A DNA stretch of 64,000 nucleotides from Pseudomonas mucoides (GCF_015461845.1 NZ_JACOPW010000008.1:1-64000), one strand, 5' to 3'. Numbered from the stretch's first letter, positions 8,790 through 18,858 are shown. Notes: generated by a model not told the origin, from the letters alone. A program made the numbers and translations.

Positions 8790-10274
8790 TCACTTGTTCA
8801 GACGGAAATCTGCCTCGGCCGCAGCAAAACGCTGGAGCATGCCGTGAGTCGGCGAACCCAGCTTGCTGACGATGTAGATCGCCAGGCTGGCGAAGATGAA
8901 ACCAGGGATGATTTCGTACAGGCCCAGCAGTTCGAAGTGTTTCCACACGATCACGGTGATCGCGCCGACCAGGATGCCGGCCAGTGCGCCGTTGCGGGTC
9001 ATGTCTTTCCAGATCACGGAGATCAGCACAACCGGACCGAACGCAGCACCGAAACCGGCCCAGGCGTAGCTGACCAGACCCAGTACGCGGTTTTCCGGGT
9101 TGGCGGCCAGTGCGATGGCGATCAGGGCAACCAGCAGCACCATGGCGCGACCGACCCAGACCAGTTCCACCTGGGAAGCGGATTTACGCAGGAAGGTTTT
9201 GTAGAAGTCTTCGGTCAGGGCGCTGGAGCACACCAGCAACTGGCAGCTCAGGGTGCTCATCACGGCAGCCAGGATGGCCGACAGCAATACACCGGCAACC
9301 CATGGGTTGAAGAGGATTTTCGCCAGTTCGATGAACACACGTTCGTGGTTTTCAGTGACCGGACCGGCCAAATCAGGGTTCGCCGAGAAGTAAGCGATAC
9401 CAAAGAAACCTACCGCAACGGTGCCGCCCAGGCACAGGATCATCCAGGTCATGGAGATGCGACGGGCGTTGGCAATCGACTTGACCGAATCCGCCGCCAT
9501 GAAACGCGCGAGGATGTGCGGCTGGCCGAAGTAGCCCAGACCCCAGCCCATCAGCGAAATGATGCCGATGAAGGTGGTGTTTTTCAGCATGTCGAAGTTG
9601 CTGGCGTCTTGCGCTTCGATGGCCAGAAACGTGGTGTCGACGCCACCGGTGGCGAGCAGCACGATGATTGGCGTCAGCAACAGCGCGAAGATCATCAGTG
9701 TGGCTTGTACGGTATCGGTCCAGCTTACGGCGAGGAAACCGCCGACGAAGGTGTAGGCAATCGTCGCCGCAGCACCGGCCCACAGCGCGGTCTCGTAGGA
9801 CATGCCGAAGGTGCTTTCAAACAGACGGGCGCCAGCGACGATGCCGGAAGCGCAGTAAATGGTGAAGAACACCAGGATTACCACCGCAGAAATGATCCGC
9901 AGCAGGCCGCTTTTGTCTTCGAAACGGCTGGCGAAGTAATCCGGCAGGGTCAGGGCATCGCCGTTGTGCTCGGTCTGCACGCGCAGACGGCCAGCGACGA
10001 ACAGCCAGTTCAGGTAAGCACCGATGATCAGACCAATGGCGATCCAGCTTTCGGACAGGCCAGACATGTAGATGGCGCCCGGTAGGCCCATCAACAACCA
10101 GCCACTCATGTCGGATGCGCCGGCGGACAAGGCCGTGACGACGCTGCCCAGGCTGCGACCGCCCAAAATGTAGTCAGAAAGGTTGTTGGTGGAGCGATAG
10201 GCCATCAAGCCGATCAGCACCATTGCTGCGATGTAGATCACGAACGTGATCAGGGTTGGATTGCTTACGCTCAT
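8790..10274 (-). CDS. putP: Sodium/proline symporter PutP
   Basis: A 494-residue member of the solute:sodium symporter (SSS) family with about 13 membrane segments. It imports proline with Na+ for use as carbon and nitrogen source. The PutP-like N-terminus (MSVSNPTLITFVIYIAAMVLIG), the GGRSLGSVVTALSAGASDMSGW segment and overall length match E. coli PutP (about 500 residues). I use the ATG at 10274, because the 28-residue upstream extension of the frame is not conserved-looking. The gene is divergent from putA, and the shared spacer carries PutA operator-like boxes, so PutA probably controls both. A strong terminator follows. Confidence 0.96.
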   Translation of the reverse strand: MSVSNPTLITFVIYIAAMVLIGLMAYRSTNNLSDYILGGRSLGSVVTALSAGASDMSGWLLMGLPGAIYMSGLSESWIAIGLIIGAYLNWLFVAGRLRVQTEHNGDALTLPDYFASRFEDKSGLLRIISAVVILVFFTIYCASGIVAGARLFESTFGMSYETALWAGAAATIAYTFVGGFLAVSWTDTVQATLMIFALLLTPIIVLLATGGVDTTFLAIEAQDASNFDMLKNTTFIGIISLMGWGLGYFGQPHILARFMAADSVKSIANARRISMTWMILCLGGTVAVGFFGIAYFSANPDLAGPVTENHERVFIELAKILFNPWVAGVLLSAILAAVMSTLSCQLLVCSSALTEDFYKTFLRKSASQVELVWVGRAMVLLVALIAIALAANPENRVLGLVSYAWAGFGAAFGPVVLISVIWKDMTRNGALAGILVGAITVIVWKHFELLGLYEIIPGFIFASLAIYIVSKLGSPTHGMLQRFAAAEADFRLNK

Positions 10275-10737
10275 TCTGTGATGCCCTGGCTTTGTTTTTA
10301 TGTGGCGCCAGCGTGTGAACCCGCCGACAAACGACAACGTTTGTTCAGACGATTTCAAAGCCCGCGCATTTAAGACTGATGTTTCCCCAGGAAAGCCATC
10401 AGCCGGCGCACCGATTTTTCATCCGGTTGCACCTTGGGGCGCGAATCCTATTCAACAATCCAAATAAGGTGCAACCCATTTCGTGAGAATTAGTTGCACC
10501 CAAACTGTTTTCCGTGAAACCGAGCGGTTTTTGCTCCCTTTTAGCGCAGTCACGCGATGTTTCTAGAAGTAAAAGCACCAAGCAGAAGCGGTACGTTCGT
10601 ACCGGAATTTAATTCCTGACGAGCTGCTTATTATTCCGACAAAAAAAGGGTTGCACCCGGTTGCACCTCGACGGTTGCGCGGCTAATCTTGCCGCCAGCT
10701 GATGCCACGCGGTCGTGGCAAACATGAGGATAAAAAA
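10275..10737. promoter_or_regulatory. putP-putA control region with PutA operator boxes
   Basis: The hexamer GTTGCA, which is the core of the E. coli PutA operator, occurs five times here: 10426-10431, 10470-10475 (reverse strand), 10493-10498, 10650-10655 and 10660-10665. A near copy, GTTGCG, is at 10674-10679. Most are in the longer form GGTTGCACC. They fall in two groups, one nearer putP and one just upstream of putA. Because PutA here keeps its ribbon-helix-helix domain, the simplest reading is autorepression of both genes in the absence of proline. Confidence 0.8.
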
Positions 10738-13700
10738 ATGGCTACCACCACCCTTGGGGTCAAACTTGACGACCCGACCCGCGAGCGCCTGAAGGCTGCC
10801 GCGACCTCGATTGATCGCACGCCGCACTGGCTGATCAAGCAGGCAATTTTCAATTACCTGGAAAAACTCGAGGGTGGTGCAACCCTGACCGAGCTGAGCG
10901 GTTTGACCAAGGATTCCGACGACGCCGTCGATGCGCCTCTGGATCACGCTCACCAGTGCTTCCTCGAATTCGCCGAAAGCATCCTGCCGCAATCGGTGCT
11001 GCGCGCTTCGATCACCGCCGCTTACCGTCGCCCTGAGCCGGAAGTGGTGCCGATGCTGATCGAGCAGGCGCGTCTGCCGGCAGCGATGGCTGAAGCCACC
11101 AACAAACTGGCCTCATCGATTGCCGAGAAGCTGCGCAATCAGAAAAGTGCCGGTGGCCGTGCCGGGATTGTTCAGGGCCTGTTGCAGGAATTTTCCCTGT
11201 CATCCCAGGAAGGCGTAGCGCTGATGTGCCTGGCCGAAGCGCTGCTGCGCATCCCGGACAAAGGCACCCGCGACGCACTGATTCGCGACAAGATCAGCAC
11301 CGGTAACTGGCACCCGCACTTGGGCAACAGCCCGTCGCTGTTCGTCAACGCGGCCACTTGGGGCCTGCTGCTGACCGGCAAACTGGTCGCCACGCATAAC
11401 GAAGCAGGTTTGACTTCGTCCCTGAGCCGCATCATCGGCAAGAGCGGCGAGCCGATGATCCGCAAGGGCGTCGACATGGCCATGCGCCTGATGGGCGAGC
11501 AGTTCGTCACCGGCGAAACCATCGCCGAAGCCTTGGCCAATGCGAGCAAGTTCGAAGCCAAGGGTTTCCGTTATTCCTACGACATGCTGGGTGAAGCGGC
11601 ACTCACCGAGCACGATGCGCAGAAGTACCTGGCCTCGTACGAACAAGCCATTCACTCGATCGGCAAAGCGTCCCACGGTCGTGGGATTTATGAAGGCCCG
11701 GGCATTTCGATCAAGCTCTCGGCACTGCACCCGCGTTACAGCCGCGCGCAGTACGAGCGTGTGATGGACGAGTTGTACCCGCGCCTGTTGTCGCTGACCT
11801 TGCTGGCCAAGCAGTACGACATCGGTTTGAACATCGACGCCGAAGAAGCCGACCGCCTCGAGCTGTCGCTGGATCTGCTCGAACGCCTGTGCTTCGAGCC
11901 GCAACTGACCGGCTGGAACGGCATCGGTTTCGTGATCCAGGCGTATCAGAAGCGTTGCCCGTACGTGATCGACTACGTAATTGACCTGGCTCGCCGCAGC
12001 CGTCATCGCCTGATGATCCGTCTGGTGAAAGGCGCGTACTGGGACAGCGAAATCAAGCGCGCCCAAGTCGAAGGCCTGGAAGGCTATCCGGTCTACACCC
12101 GCAAGGTGTACACCGACGTTTCCTACATCGCCTGCGCCCGCAAGTTGCTGTCGGTGCCGGAAGTGATCTATCCGCAATTCGCCACGCACAACGCCCACAC
12201 CCTGTCGGCCATTTATCACATCGCCGGTCAGAACTATTACCCGGGTCAGTACGAGTTCCAGTGCCTGCACGGCATGGGTGAACCGCTGTACGAACAAGTT
12301 GTAGGCAAAGTTTCCGAAGGCAAGCTGAACCGTCCGTGCCGCGTGTACGCTCCGGTTGGTACGCACGAAACGCTGTTGGCTTACCTGGTACGTCGCCTGC
12401 TGGAAAACGGCGCGAACACTTCGTTCGTCAACCGCATCGCCGACCAATCGATTTCGATCCAGGAGCTGGTGGCCGATCCAGTGGCCAGCATCGAGCAGAT
12501 GGCGACGCTGGAAGGCGGCTTCGGCCTGCCGCACCCGCGTATCCCGCTGCCGCGTGATCTTTATGGTGCCGAGCGCGCCAACTCCAGCGGCATCGACATG
12601 GCCAACGAACATCGTTTGGCTTCGCTGTCCTGCGCCCTGCTGGCCACGGCTCACAACCACTGGAAAGCCGCGCCGATGCTCGGTTGCGCCTCCAGCACTG
12701 AACCCCCTGCGCCTGTGCTGAACCCGTCCGATTTGCGTGACGTGGTTGGCCATGTGCAGGAAGCCACCGTCGAAGACGTCGACAACGCGATCCAGTGCGC
12801 CCTGAACGCCGCACCGATCTGGCAGGCCACCCCGCCCGCCGAACGCGCCGCGATTCTGGAACGTGCCGCCGATTTGATGGAAGGCGAGATCCAGCCGCTG
12901 ATGGGCCTGTTGGCTCGTGAAGCCGGCAAGACTTTCGCCAACGCCATCGCAGAAGTGCGTGAAGCCGTGGACTTCCTGCGTTATTACGCAGTGCAGGCGC
13001 GCAACGATTTCACCAACGACGCCCACCGCCCACTGGGTCCGGTGGTGTGCATCAGCCCGTGGAACTTCCCGCTGGCGATCTTCAGTGGCCAAGTCGCGGC
13101 AGCACTGGCGGCCGGTAACCCGGTTTTGGCCAAGCCTGCGGAACAAACTCCGCTGGTCGCCGCTCAAGCCGTGCGTCTGCTGCTCGAAGCCGGGATTCCG
13201 GAAGGCGTTCTGCAACTGCTGCCGGGCCGTGGCGAAACCGTGGGTGCCGGGCTGGTCGGTGACGAGCGCGTTAAAGGCGTGATGTTCACCGGCTCCACCG
13301 AAGTCGCTCGTTTGCTGCAACGTAACATCGCCGGTCGCCTGGATGCCCAGGGCCGTCCGATCCCGCTGATCGCCGAAACCGGTGGTCAGAACGCGATGAT
13401 CGTCGACTCTTCGGCACTGACCGAACAGGTCGTGATCGACGTCGTGTCGTCGGCCTTCGACAGCGCCGGCCAACGTTGCTCGGCACTGCGCGTCCTGTGC
13501 TTGCAGGAAGATTCCGCTGACCGTGTCATCGAAATGCTCAAGGGCGCCATGGCTGAATGCCGTCTCGGCAATCCTGAGCGCCTGTCCGTGGACATCGGCC
13601 CGGTGATCGACGCCGAAGCCAAGGCGGGCATCGAGAAGCACATCCAGGCCATGCGCGACAAAGGTCGCAACGTGTACCAGGTGGCTATCGCCAACAGCGA

Positions 13701-14688
13701 AGAAGTCAAACGCGGCACCTTCGTGATGCCGACCCTGATCGAACTGGAAAGCTTCGACGAACTGCAACGGGAGATCTTCGGCCCGGTGCTGCACGTGGTT
13801 CGCTACAAGCGCAAAGACATCGATCAACTGATCGGCCAGATCAACGCTTCCGGTTATGGCCTGACCCTGGGCGTGCACACGCGTATCGACGAGACCATCG
13901 CCAAGGTGATTGACAACGTCAACGCCGGCAACGTCTACGTGAACCGCAACATTGTTGGCGCTGTAGTTGGCGTGCAGCCGTTCGGTGGCGAAGGCTTGTC
14001 GGGTACGGGTCCGAAGGCGGGTGGTCCGCTGTACCTGTACCGCCTGCTGTCGACACGTCCTACCGATGCGATCGAACAATCCTTCGCTCGCGGTGATGCT
14101 ATCGCCGCGCCGGACGTTCGTCTGCGTGACGCCATGAGCAAGCCGCTGACGGCCCTGAAAGCCTGGGCCGACAGCAACAAGTTTGCCGACCTGAGCACCC
14201 TGTGCGTGCAGTTCTCGGCGCAATCGCAAAGCGGGATCACCCGTGTTCTGGCGGGCCCGACCGGCGAGCGCAACAGCTACGCCATCCTGCCGCGTGAGCA
14301 CGTGCTGTGTCTGGCCGAGGTTGAAGGCGATCTATTGACTCAACTGGCAGCGGTGTTGGCTGTCGGTGGTTCGGCGGTGTGGCCGGAATCTGACGTGAGC
14401 AAGGCGTTGTTCGCACGCCTGCCGAAGGAAGTTCAGGCACGCATCAAGCTGGTGTCCGACTGGAACAAAGACGAAGTGGTGTTTGATGCGGTTCTGCATC
14501 ATGGCCATTCGGACCAGTTGCGTGCGGTGTGCCAGCAAGTGGCCAAGCGTGCGGGCGCCATTGTCGGTGTTCATGGTTTGTCGCAAGGCGAGACCAACAT
14601 TGCGTTGGAGCGTCTGGTGATTGAGCGGGCGTTGAGCGTTAACACCGCTGCGGCGGGTGGTAATGCGAGCTTGATGACCATCGGCTAA
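10738..14688 (+). CDS. putA: Trifunctional PutA: repressor, proline dehydrogenase, P5C dehydrogenase
   Basis: A 1316-residue protein that oxidises proline to glutamate and represses the put genes. Residues 1-47 are a ribbon-helix-helix DNA-binding domain (TTLGVKLDDPTRERLKAAA). The FAD proline dehydrogenase barrel spans roughly 250-560 (GPGISIKLSALHPRYSRAQ). The aldehyde dehydrogenase domain spans roughly 650-1110, with the NAD-binding FTGSTEVARLL segment and the nucleophile in SAGQRCSAL (Cys near 914). A C-terminal domain typical of long PutAs follows. The ATG at 10738 has AGGA upstream; the earlier in-frame ATG at 10702 would add 12 residues before the conserved RHH start and is rejected. 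Confidence 0.97.
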   Translation: MATTTLGVKLDDPTRERLKAAATSIDRTPHWLIKQAIFNYLEKLEGGATLTELSGLTKDSDDAVDAPLDHAHQCFLEFAESILPQSVLRASITAAYRRPEPEVVPMLIEQARLPAAMAEATNKLASSIAEKLRNQKSAGGRAGIVQGLLQEFSLSSQEGVALMCLAEALLRIPDKGTRDALIRDKISTGNWHPHLGNSPSLFVNAATWGLLLTGKLVATHNEAGLTSSLSRIIGKSGEPMIRKGVDMAMRLMGEQFVTGETIAEALANASKFEAKGFRYSYDMLGEAALTEHDAQKYLASYEQAIHSIGKASHGRGIYEGPGISIKLSALHPRYSRAQYERVMDELYPRLLSLTLLAKQYDIGLNIDAEEADRLELSLDLLERLCFEPQLTGWNGIGFVIQAYQKRCPYVIDYVIDLARRSRHRLMIRLVKGAYWDSEIKRAQVEGLEGYPVYTRKVYTDVSYIACARKLLSVPEVIYPQFATHNAHTLSAIYHIAGQNYYPGQYEFQCLHGMGEPLYEQVVGKVSEGKLNRPCRVYAPVGTHETLLAYLVRRLLENGANTSFVNRIADQSISIQELVADPVASIEQMATLEGGFGLPHPRIPLPRDLYGAERANSSGIDMANEHRLASLSCALLATAHNHWKAAPMLGCASSTEPPAPVLNPSDLRDVVGHVQEATVEDVDNAIQCALNAAPIWQATPPAERAAILERAADLMEGEIQPLMGLLAREAGKTFANAIAEVREAVDFLRYYAVQARNDFTNDAHRPLGPVVCISPWNFPLAIFSGQVAAALAAGNPVLAKPAEQTPLVAAQAVRLLLEAGIPEGVLQLLPGRGETVGAGLVGDERVKGVMFTGSTEVARLLQRNIAGRLDAQGRPIPLIAETGGQNAMIVDSSALTEQVVIDVVSSAFDSAGQRCSALRVLCLQEDSADRVIEMLKGAMAECRLGNPERLSVDIGPVIDAEAKAGIEKHIQAMRDKGRNVYQVAIANSEEVKRGTFVMPTLIELESFDELQREIFGPVLHVVRYKRKDIDQLIGQINASGYGLTLGVHTRIDETIAKVIDNVNAGNVYVNRNIVGAVVGVQPFGGEGLSGTGPKAGGPLYLYRLLSTRPTDAIEQSFARGDAIAAPDVRLRDAMSKPLTALKAWADSNKFADLSTLCVQFSAQSQSGITRVLAGPTGERNSYAILPREHVLCLAEVEGDLLTQLAAVLAVGGSAVWPESDVSKALFARLPKEVQARIKLVSDWNKDEVVFDAVLHHGHSDQLRAVCQQVAKRAGAIVGVHGLSQGETNIALERLVIERALSVNTAAAGGNASLMTIG

Positions 14689-14733
14689 ACCCGAACCGGG
14701 CACCTGCAACGGGGCCTGGCTTGGCAATAATCA

Positions 14734-14825
14734 CTGTGGGAGCGGGCTTGCCCGCGATAGCGATGTGTCAGTCACTATTAATGTTGACTGATCTGCCGCT
14801 ATCGCGGGCAAGCCCGCTCCCACAG
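14734..14825. repeat. REP pair, GTGGGAGCGGGCTTGCCCGCG family
   Basis: Inverted copies at 14734-14760 and 14799-14825 separated by ~38 bp, in the spacer after putA. Confidence 0.9.
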
Positions 14826-14942
14826 GGGTTTGTGGTGTTTGCTAAGTTTCTGCGCGGCTCTACCATCACGCTCATCAATCATCCTGTTCAGCCTTTATTC
14901 CCACGCCTAGACTCGGTCCATTCCAAAAAAAGGTAGGCCGCC

Positions 14943-16745
14943 ATGTCCGAGACGTTGCTCAGTTCCCGCAATCTGGCTTTCGAGCTGTATGAAGTCCTCG
15001 ATGCCGAGGGCCTGACCCAGCGTGAGCGTTTCGCCGAGCACAATCGCGAGACCTTCGATGCCGCCATCGGCACCGCCCGCAACATCGCCGAAAAGTTCTT
15101 CGCCCCGCACAACCGCAAGGGCGACGAGAACGAGCCGCGCTATGAGGACGGTCAGGCGATTCTGATTCCGGAAGTGAAGCCGGCAGTGGACGCGTTCCTC
15201 GAAGCCGGTTTCCTCAACGCCGCGCGCAGTTTCGACGCGGGCGGCATGCAACTGCCGACGCTGTTGTCCCAGGCGTGCTTCGCGCATTTTCAATCGGCCA
15301 ACGCGGCCTCCACTTCATACCCGTTCTTGACCATGGGCGCAGCGAACCTGATTGAAAGCTTCGGCACCGAAGAGCAGAAACAGCGCTTCCTGCAACCGAT
15401 GATCGACGGGCGTTTCTTCGGCACCATGGCCCTGACCGAACCGCATGCCGGCTCGTCGCTGTCGGATATTCGTACGCGCGCCGAACCTGCGTCTGACGGC
15501 ACTTATCGCCTCAAGGGCAACAAGATTTTCATCTCCGGCGGCGATCACCCGCTGTCGGAAAATATCGTGCACATGGTGTTGGCCAAGCTGCCGGACGCAC
15601 CGGCCGGGGTGAAGGGTATTTCGCTGTTCATCGTGCCCAAATTCCTGGTCAACGAGGACGGCAGCCTCGGCAAGCGCAACGATGTGTTGCTGGCCGGGTT
15701 GTTCCACAAGATGGGCTGGCGCGGCACCACGTCAACCGCGCTGAATTTCGGCGATAACGGCGAGTGTGTCGGCTACCTGGTGGGCAAGCCGCATCACGGT
15801 TTGAGCTACATGTTCCAGATGATGAACGAAGCGCGGATCGGCGTCGGCATGGGCGCGGTGATGCTCGGTTATGCCGGGTATTTGTACTCGCTGGAATACG
15901 CCCGGGAACGTCCACAAGGTCGCGTGCCGGACAGCAAGGACCCGAACACCGCGCCGGTGGCGATCATCCAACACGCCGACGTCAAGCGCATGTTGCTGAC
16001 GCAGAAAGCCTATGTCGAAGGTTCGTTCGACCTCGGCTTGTACGCGGCGCGATTGTTCGATGACACCACCACGCTTGAAACCGAAGCCGAGCGCAAACAA
16101 GCCCATGAGTTGCTGGATTTGCTGACGCCCATCGTCAAATCCTGGCCGTCGGAGTTTTGCCTCAAGGCCAACGAACTGGCGATTCAGATTCTCGGCGGCC
16201 ACGGCTACACCCGCGAATACCCGGTGGAGCAGTACTACCGCGACAACCGTCTGAACCCGATTCATGAAGGGACACACGGCATTCAGTCGCTGGACTTGCT
16301 CGGGCGCAAACTGGCGCAGAACGGTGGTGCGGGGCTCAAGCAATTGATCCGGCTGATCGCCGACACAGGCGCGCGGGCGCAGGCGTATGAATCCTTGACC
16401 GCATTGCGTGAACCGCTGGAGAAACTGGTGGCGCGCCTGCAAACGGTGACCATCGGCCTGCTGACTGATCTGGCGCAGGGCAAGGTCAACAGCAGCCTGG
16501 CGAACTCGGCGTTGTACCTGAAAGTGTTCGGGCACACGGTGATTGGCTGGCGCTGGCTGGAACAGGCGATTCGGGCCGAGGAAGGGTTGGCCAAGGGTCA
16601 TGCGGCGGATGTGAGCTTTTATAAGGGCAAGCTGCAGGCGGCACGGTATTTCCTGACGTGGGAAGTGCCGGGTTGCCACCATGAACTGACGATTCTTGAG
16701 GCGCGGGATGATGTGTGCCTGAACATGCAGGATGAGTGGTTCTGA
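14943..16745 (+). CDS. Acyl-CoA dehydrogenase (FadE-type, ~600 aa class)
   Basis: A 600-residue FAD-dependent acyl-CoA dehydrogenase that introduces the alpha-beta double bond in fatty acyl-CoA degradation. The flavin/substrate segments MALTEPHAGSSLSDI (about 160-175) and FISGGDHPLSENIVHMVLA are typical. Near residue 435 the sequence RLNPIHEGTHGIQ places the catalytic Glu in HEGT, then a C-terminal extension characteristic of the long bacterial class. Substrate chain length cannot be told from sequence. It has an upstream GGTAGG and is a single-gene unit flanked by REPs. The gene order to the antiporter, channel and selO is the usual Pseudomonas one except for the inserted chemoreceptor/zapA block. 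Confidence 0.93.
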   Translation: MSETLLSSRNLAFELYEVLDAEGLTQRERFAEHNRETFDAAIGTARNIAEKFFAPHNRKGDENEPRYEDGQAILIPEVKPAVDAFLEAGFLNAARSFDAGGMQLPTLLSQACFAHFQSANAASTSYPFLTMGAANLIESFGTEEQKQRFLQPMIDGRFFGTMALTEPHAGSSLSDIRTRAEPASDGTYRLKGNKIFISGGDHPLSENIVHMVLAKLPDAPAGVKGISLFIVPKFLVNEDGSLGKRNDVLLAGLFHKMGWRGTTSTALNFGDNGECVGYLVGKPHHGLSYMFQMMNEARIGVGMGAVMLGYAGYLYSLEYARERPQGRVPDSKDPNTAPVAIIQHADVKRMLLTQKAYVEGSFDLGLYAARLFDDTTTLETEAERKQAHELLDLLTPIVKSWPSEFCLKANELAIQILGGHGYTREYPVEQYYRDNRLNPIHEGTHGIQSLDLLGRKLAQNGGAGLKQLIRLIADTGARAQAYESLTALREPLEKLVARLQTVTIGLLTDLAQGKVNSSLANSALYLKVFGHTVIGWRWLEQAIRAEEGLAKGHAADVSFYKGKLQAARYFLTWEVPGCHHELTILEARDDVCLNMQDEWF

Positions 16746-16774
16746 TCCTGATTCTTTGGTGTTGCTGAAGGCCA

Positions 16775-16843
16775 ATCGCGAGCAGGCTCACTCCTACAGT
16801 TGAAATGCGATCAACTGTGGGATTGAGCCTGCTCGCGATAGCG
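16775..16843. repeat. REP pair between acyl-CoA dehydrogenase and chemoreceptor genes
   Basis: Inverted copies 16775-16800 and 16814-16843, separated by only 13 bp, of the GAGCAGGCTCACTCCTAC family. It sits between two convergent genes and could act as a bidirectional transcription barrier. Confidence 0.88.
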
Positions 16844-16860
16844 TCAGCGCAGACAACTCA

Positions 16861-18798
16861 TCAGCTCAGTTTGAAACTGCTCATCTGCCGCGCCAAATCA
16901 TCCGCCAACCGCTGCAACGTCTGACAGTCCTCACGGCATGCTCTCACTTCTCCAGCCGTAGCCCGCGCCAAATCCGAAATCCCCTGCACGTTGCGGTTGA
17001 TCTCCTCGGTCACCGCCGACTGCTCTTCCGTCGCCGTCGCCACCTGATGATTCATGTCGCTGATCCGTTCCACCTGCCCAGTAATCGCCGTCAACGACGC
17101 GCCAGTGCGCTGGCTCGATTCAACACCGGTGCCCGTCGCCGCTTGTCCGCTGTGCATCGACGACACCGCATTCTCCGCACCCTGCTTGAGGCTGCCGATC
17201 ATCTGCTGAATCTCATCGGTCGACGACTGCGTGCGGCGCGCCAAGGTGCGCACTTCATCCGCGACTACCGCAAATCCACGGCCCATGTCCCCGGCTCGCG
17301 CCGCTTCGATGGCGGCGTTGAGCGCCAGCAAGTTGGTCTGCTCGGAAATCCCGCGAATCACCGCCAACACCTGATCGATAGAGGCGACCTGATGAGCCAG
17401 CTCGCCCACCGCCGTCGCCGCAAGGCCGATTTCATCCGACATGCTTTCTATATGTCGAATCGATCCGCCGACCACTTCCCGCGCCTGCATCGCCTCATCG
17501 CGAGCATTTTGCGAAGCAACCGCTGCGTTGCCGGCGTTCTGGGCGATTTCCTGCACGGTCAACCCCATCTCATGAACGGCCGTGGCGACCATGTCAGTCA
17601 TTTCCTGCTGCCGACCAGAGCGCTGGGCCGTGTTGTCCACCACCTTCGCCACCTGGCCGACGGCGGTGCGCAAGCGTTCGCTGGTGGTCAGCACTTCGCC
17701 GATCATTTCACGCTGGCTGTCGAGGAAGCGATTGAAGCCGCGCGCCAGGTCACCCAGTTCATCGGCGCGGCTGGAATCTAACCGGTGGGTCAAATCTCCA
17801 CCGCCGCTACCGATGGCTACCAATGCCGCTGTTACCTGACGGATCGGGCGCACCAAACCACGGGCCAGCAACACCACCAGCATCAGGCACACCAGCGCCA
17901 CGGCCAGGCCGATGCCGCTGCTCATCCACATGGCGCGGCGGGCTTCGGCGTAGATCTGCGATTGTGGCACTTCGGCCACCAGCGTCCAGCCCAGGTCTCG
18001 CAGCGGCAGGCTCAAGGCGAGGAAGTCTTCACCGTCTCTTACGAAGCTGCTGTTTGTGGCGGTTTTTTGACCCATGACGGCTTGCGCCGCCGGAGCACCG
18101 ATTTGCTCGGCCAAGGTGCGTTTTCCGCTGAATTTCGCTTCGGGATGCACCTGGATCAAACCGTCAGAACGCACGAGATAGACCTTGCCGCGCGCCCCGA
18201 AGGCGAAGTTGTGGATCAGCTCCGACAGCTCTTTCATGCTCAGCCCCAGGCCGGCAACGCCCACGACTTTACCGGCAGCCTGGACCTTAAGGTCGATGAA
18301 CAGCGCCAATTCTCCGGTCGCGGTGTCATTGTCGATATTAAGGGTGCGCGGCTGATTGCTGTCGAGGAAGGAGTAGAACCAGGCGTCTTTGGGATTGGAA
18401 CGGCTGAGGGTCCGGTCCAGACCTTTTTCGGTCAAATAGTGATTTGAAGCGGTGCCGATAATCAGCGCGGTGAAGGCTTTGTGTTCAGCACGGATGCCTT
18501 CCAGGTATTGCGCAAATTCAGCCGTCCGGCCGCTGTCTTCACCCGCGGCCAACCAGTCTCGCACCATGCTATTGCTGGCGATGTCCTTGGCGGCTGTGAG
18601 GGGTTGAACGAGGATTCGCTCGATGTCGTTGCGCATCGCTTCGATGCTCGACGGCAGGGCCTGTTCGACCAGATAGCTCTGGGCGAGACGGTTAACCACG
18701 AGGGTATAAATGCCCACTACGATCAGGATACTGACCAACAGGGCGGTGCCCATGCTCAAGATCAACTGCCATTGAATACTGCGTCGCCAGAACTGCAT
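16861..18798 (-). CDS. Methyl-accepting chemotaxis protein with Cache-type sensor
   Basis: A 645-residue chemoreceptor. A membrane segment near residues 12-34 is followed by a ~240-residue periplasmic region resembling a double Cache domain (KDAWFYSFLDSNQPRTLNID and VYLVRSDGLIQVHP), a second membrane segment (GIGLAVALVCLMLVVLLA), HAMP and the cytoplasmic signalling domain with EQTNLLALNAAIEAARAGDMGR. dCache receptors commonly sense amino acids or other small metabolites, but the ligand is not predictable here. The start at 18798 has a GGGGGTG ribosome site; the in-frame ATG at 18861 adds a non-conserved leader. A 10-bp palindrome, TTGTATACAA (18849-18858), lies ~50 bp upstream. Confidence 0.95.
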   Translation of the reverse strand: MQFWRRSIQWQLILSMGTALLVSILIVVGIYTLVVNRLAQSYLVEQALPSSIEAMRNDIERILVQPLTAAKDIASNSMVRDWLAAGEDSGRTAEFAQYLEGIRAEHKAFTALIIGTASNHYLTEKGLDRTLSRSNPKDAWFYSFLDSNQPRTLNIDNDTATGELALFIDLKVQAAGKVVGVAGLGLSMKELSELIHNFAFGARGKVYLVRSDGLIQVHPEAKFSGKRTLAEQIGAPAAQAVMGQKTATNSSFVRDGEDFLALSLPLRDLGWTLVAEVPQSQIYAEARRAMWMSSGIGLAVALVCLMLVVLLARGLVRPIRQVTAALVAIGSGGGDLTHRLDSSRADELGDLARGFNRFLDSQREMIGEVLTTSERLRTAVGQVAKVVDNTAQRSGRQQEMTDMVATAVHEMGLTVQEIAQNAGNAAVASQNARDEAMQAREVVGGSIRHIESMSDEIGLAATAVGELAHQVASIDQVLAVIRGISEQTNLLALNAAIEAARAGDMGRGFAVVADEVRTLARRTQSSTDEIQQMIGSLKQGAENAVSSMHSGQAATGTGVESSQRTGASLTAITGQVERISDMNHQVATATEEQSAVTEEINRNVQGISDLARATAGEVRACREDCQTLQRLADDLARQMSSFKLS

Positions 18799-18848
18799 GG
18801 TGCACCCCCAAAGAATAAGAGGCTGAAACACTGCAACAGCCGTGCCGA

Positions 18849-18858
18849 TTGTATACAA
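18849..18858. promoter_or_regulatory. Palindrome upstream of the Cache chemoreceptor gene
   Basis: TTGTATACAA is a perfect 10-bp palindrome in the 101-bp spacer between zapA and the chemoreceptor start. Its form resembles operators of the FadR branch of GntR regulators. No GntR gene is in the window, so the assignment is speculative. Confidence 0.3.

Noticed and set aside
8682..10085. 467-codon plus-strand frame opposite putP
   Set aside because: It is a shadow of PutP, rich in His/Gln/Gly, and begins inside a REP/terminator region.
11200..14301. Long minus-strand frame opposite putA
   Set aside because: Same shadow effect. PutA accounts for the whole region, and the antisense protein is low-complexity His/Gln/Arg-rich.
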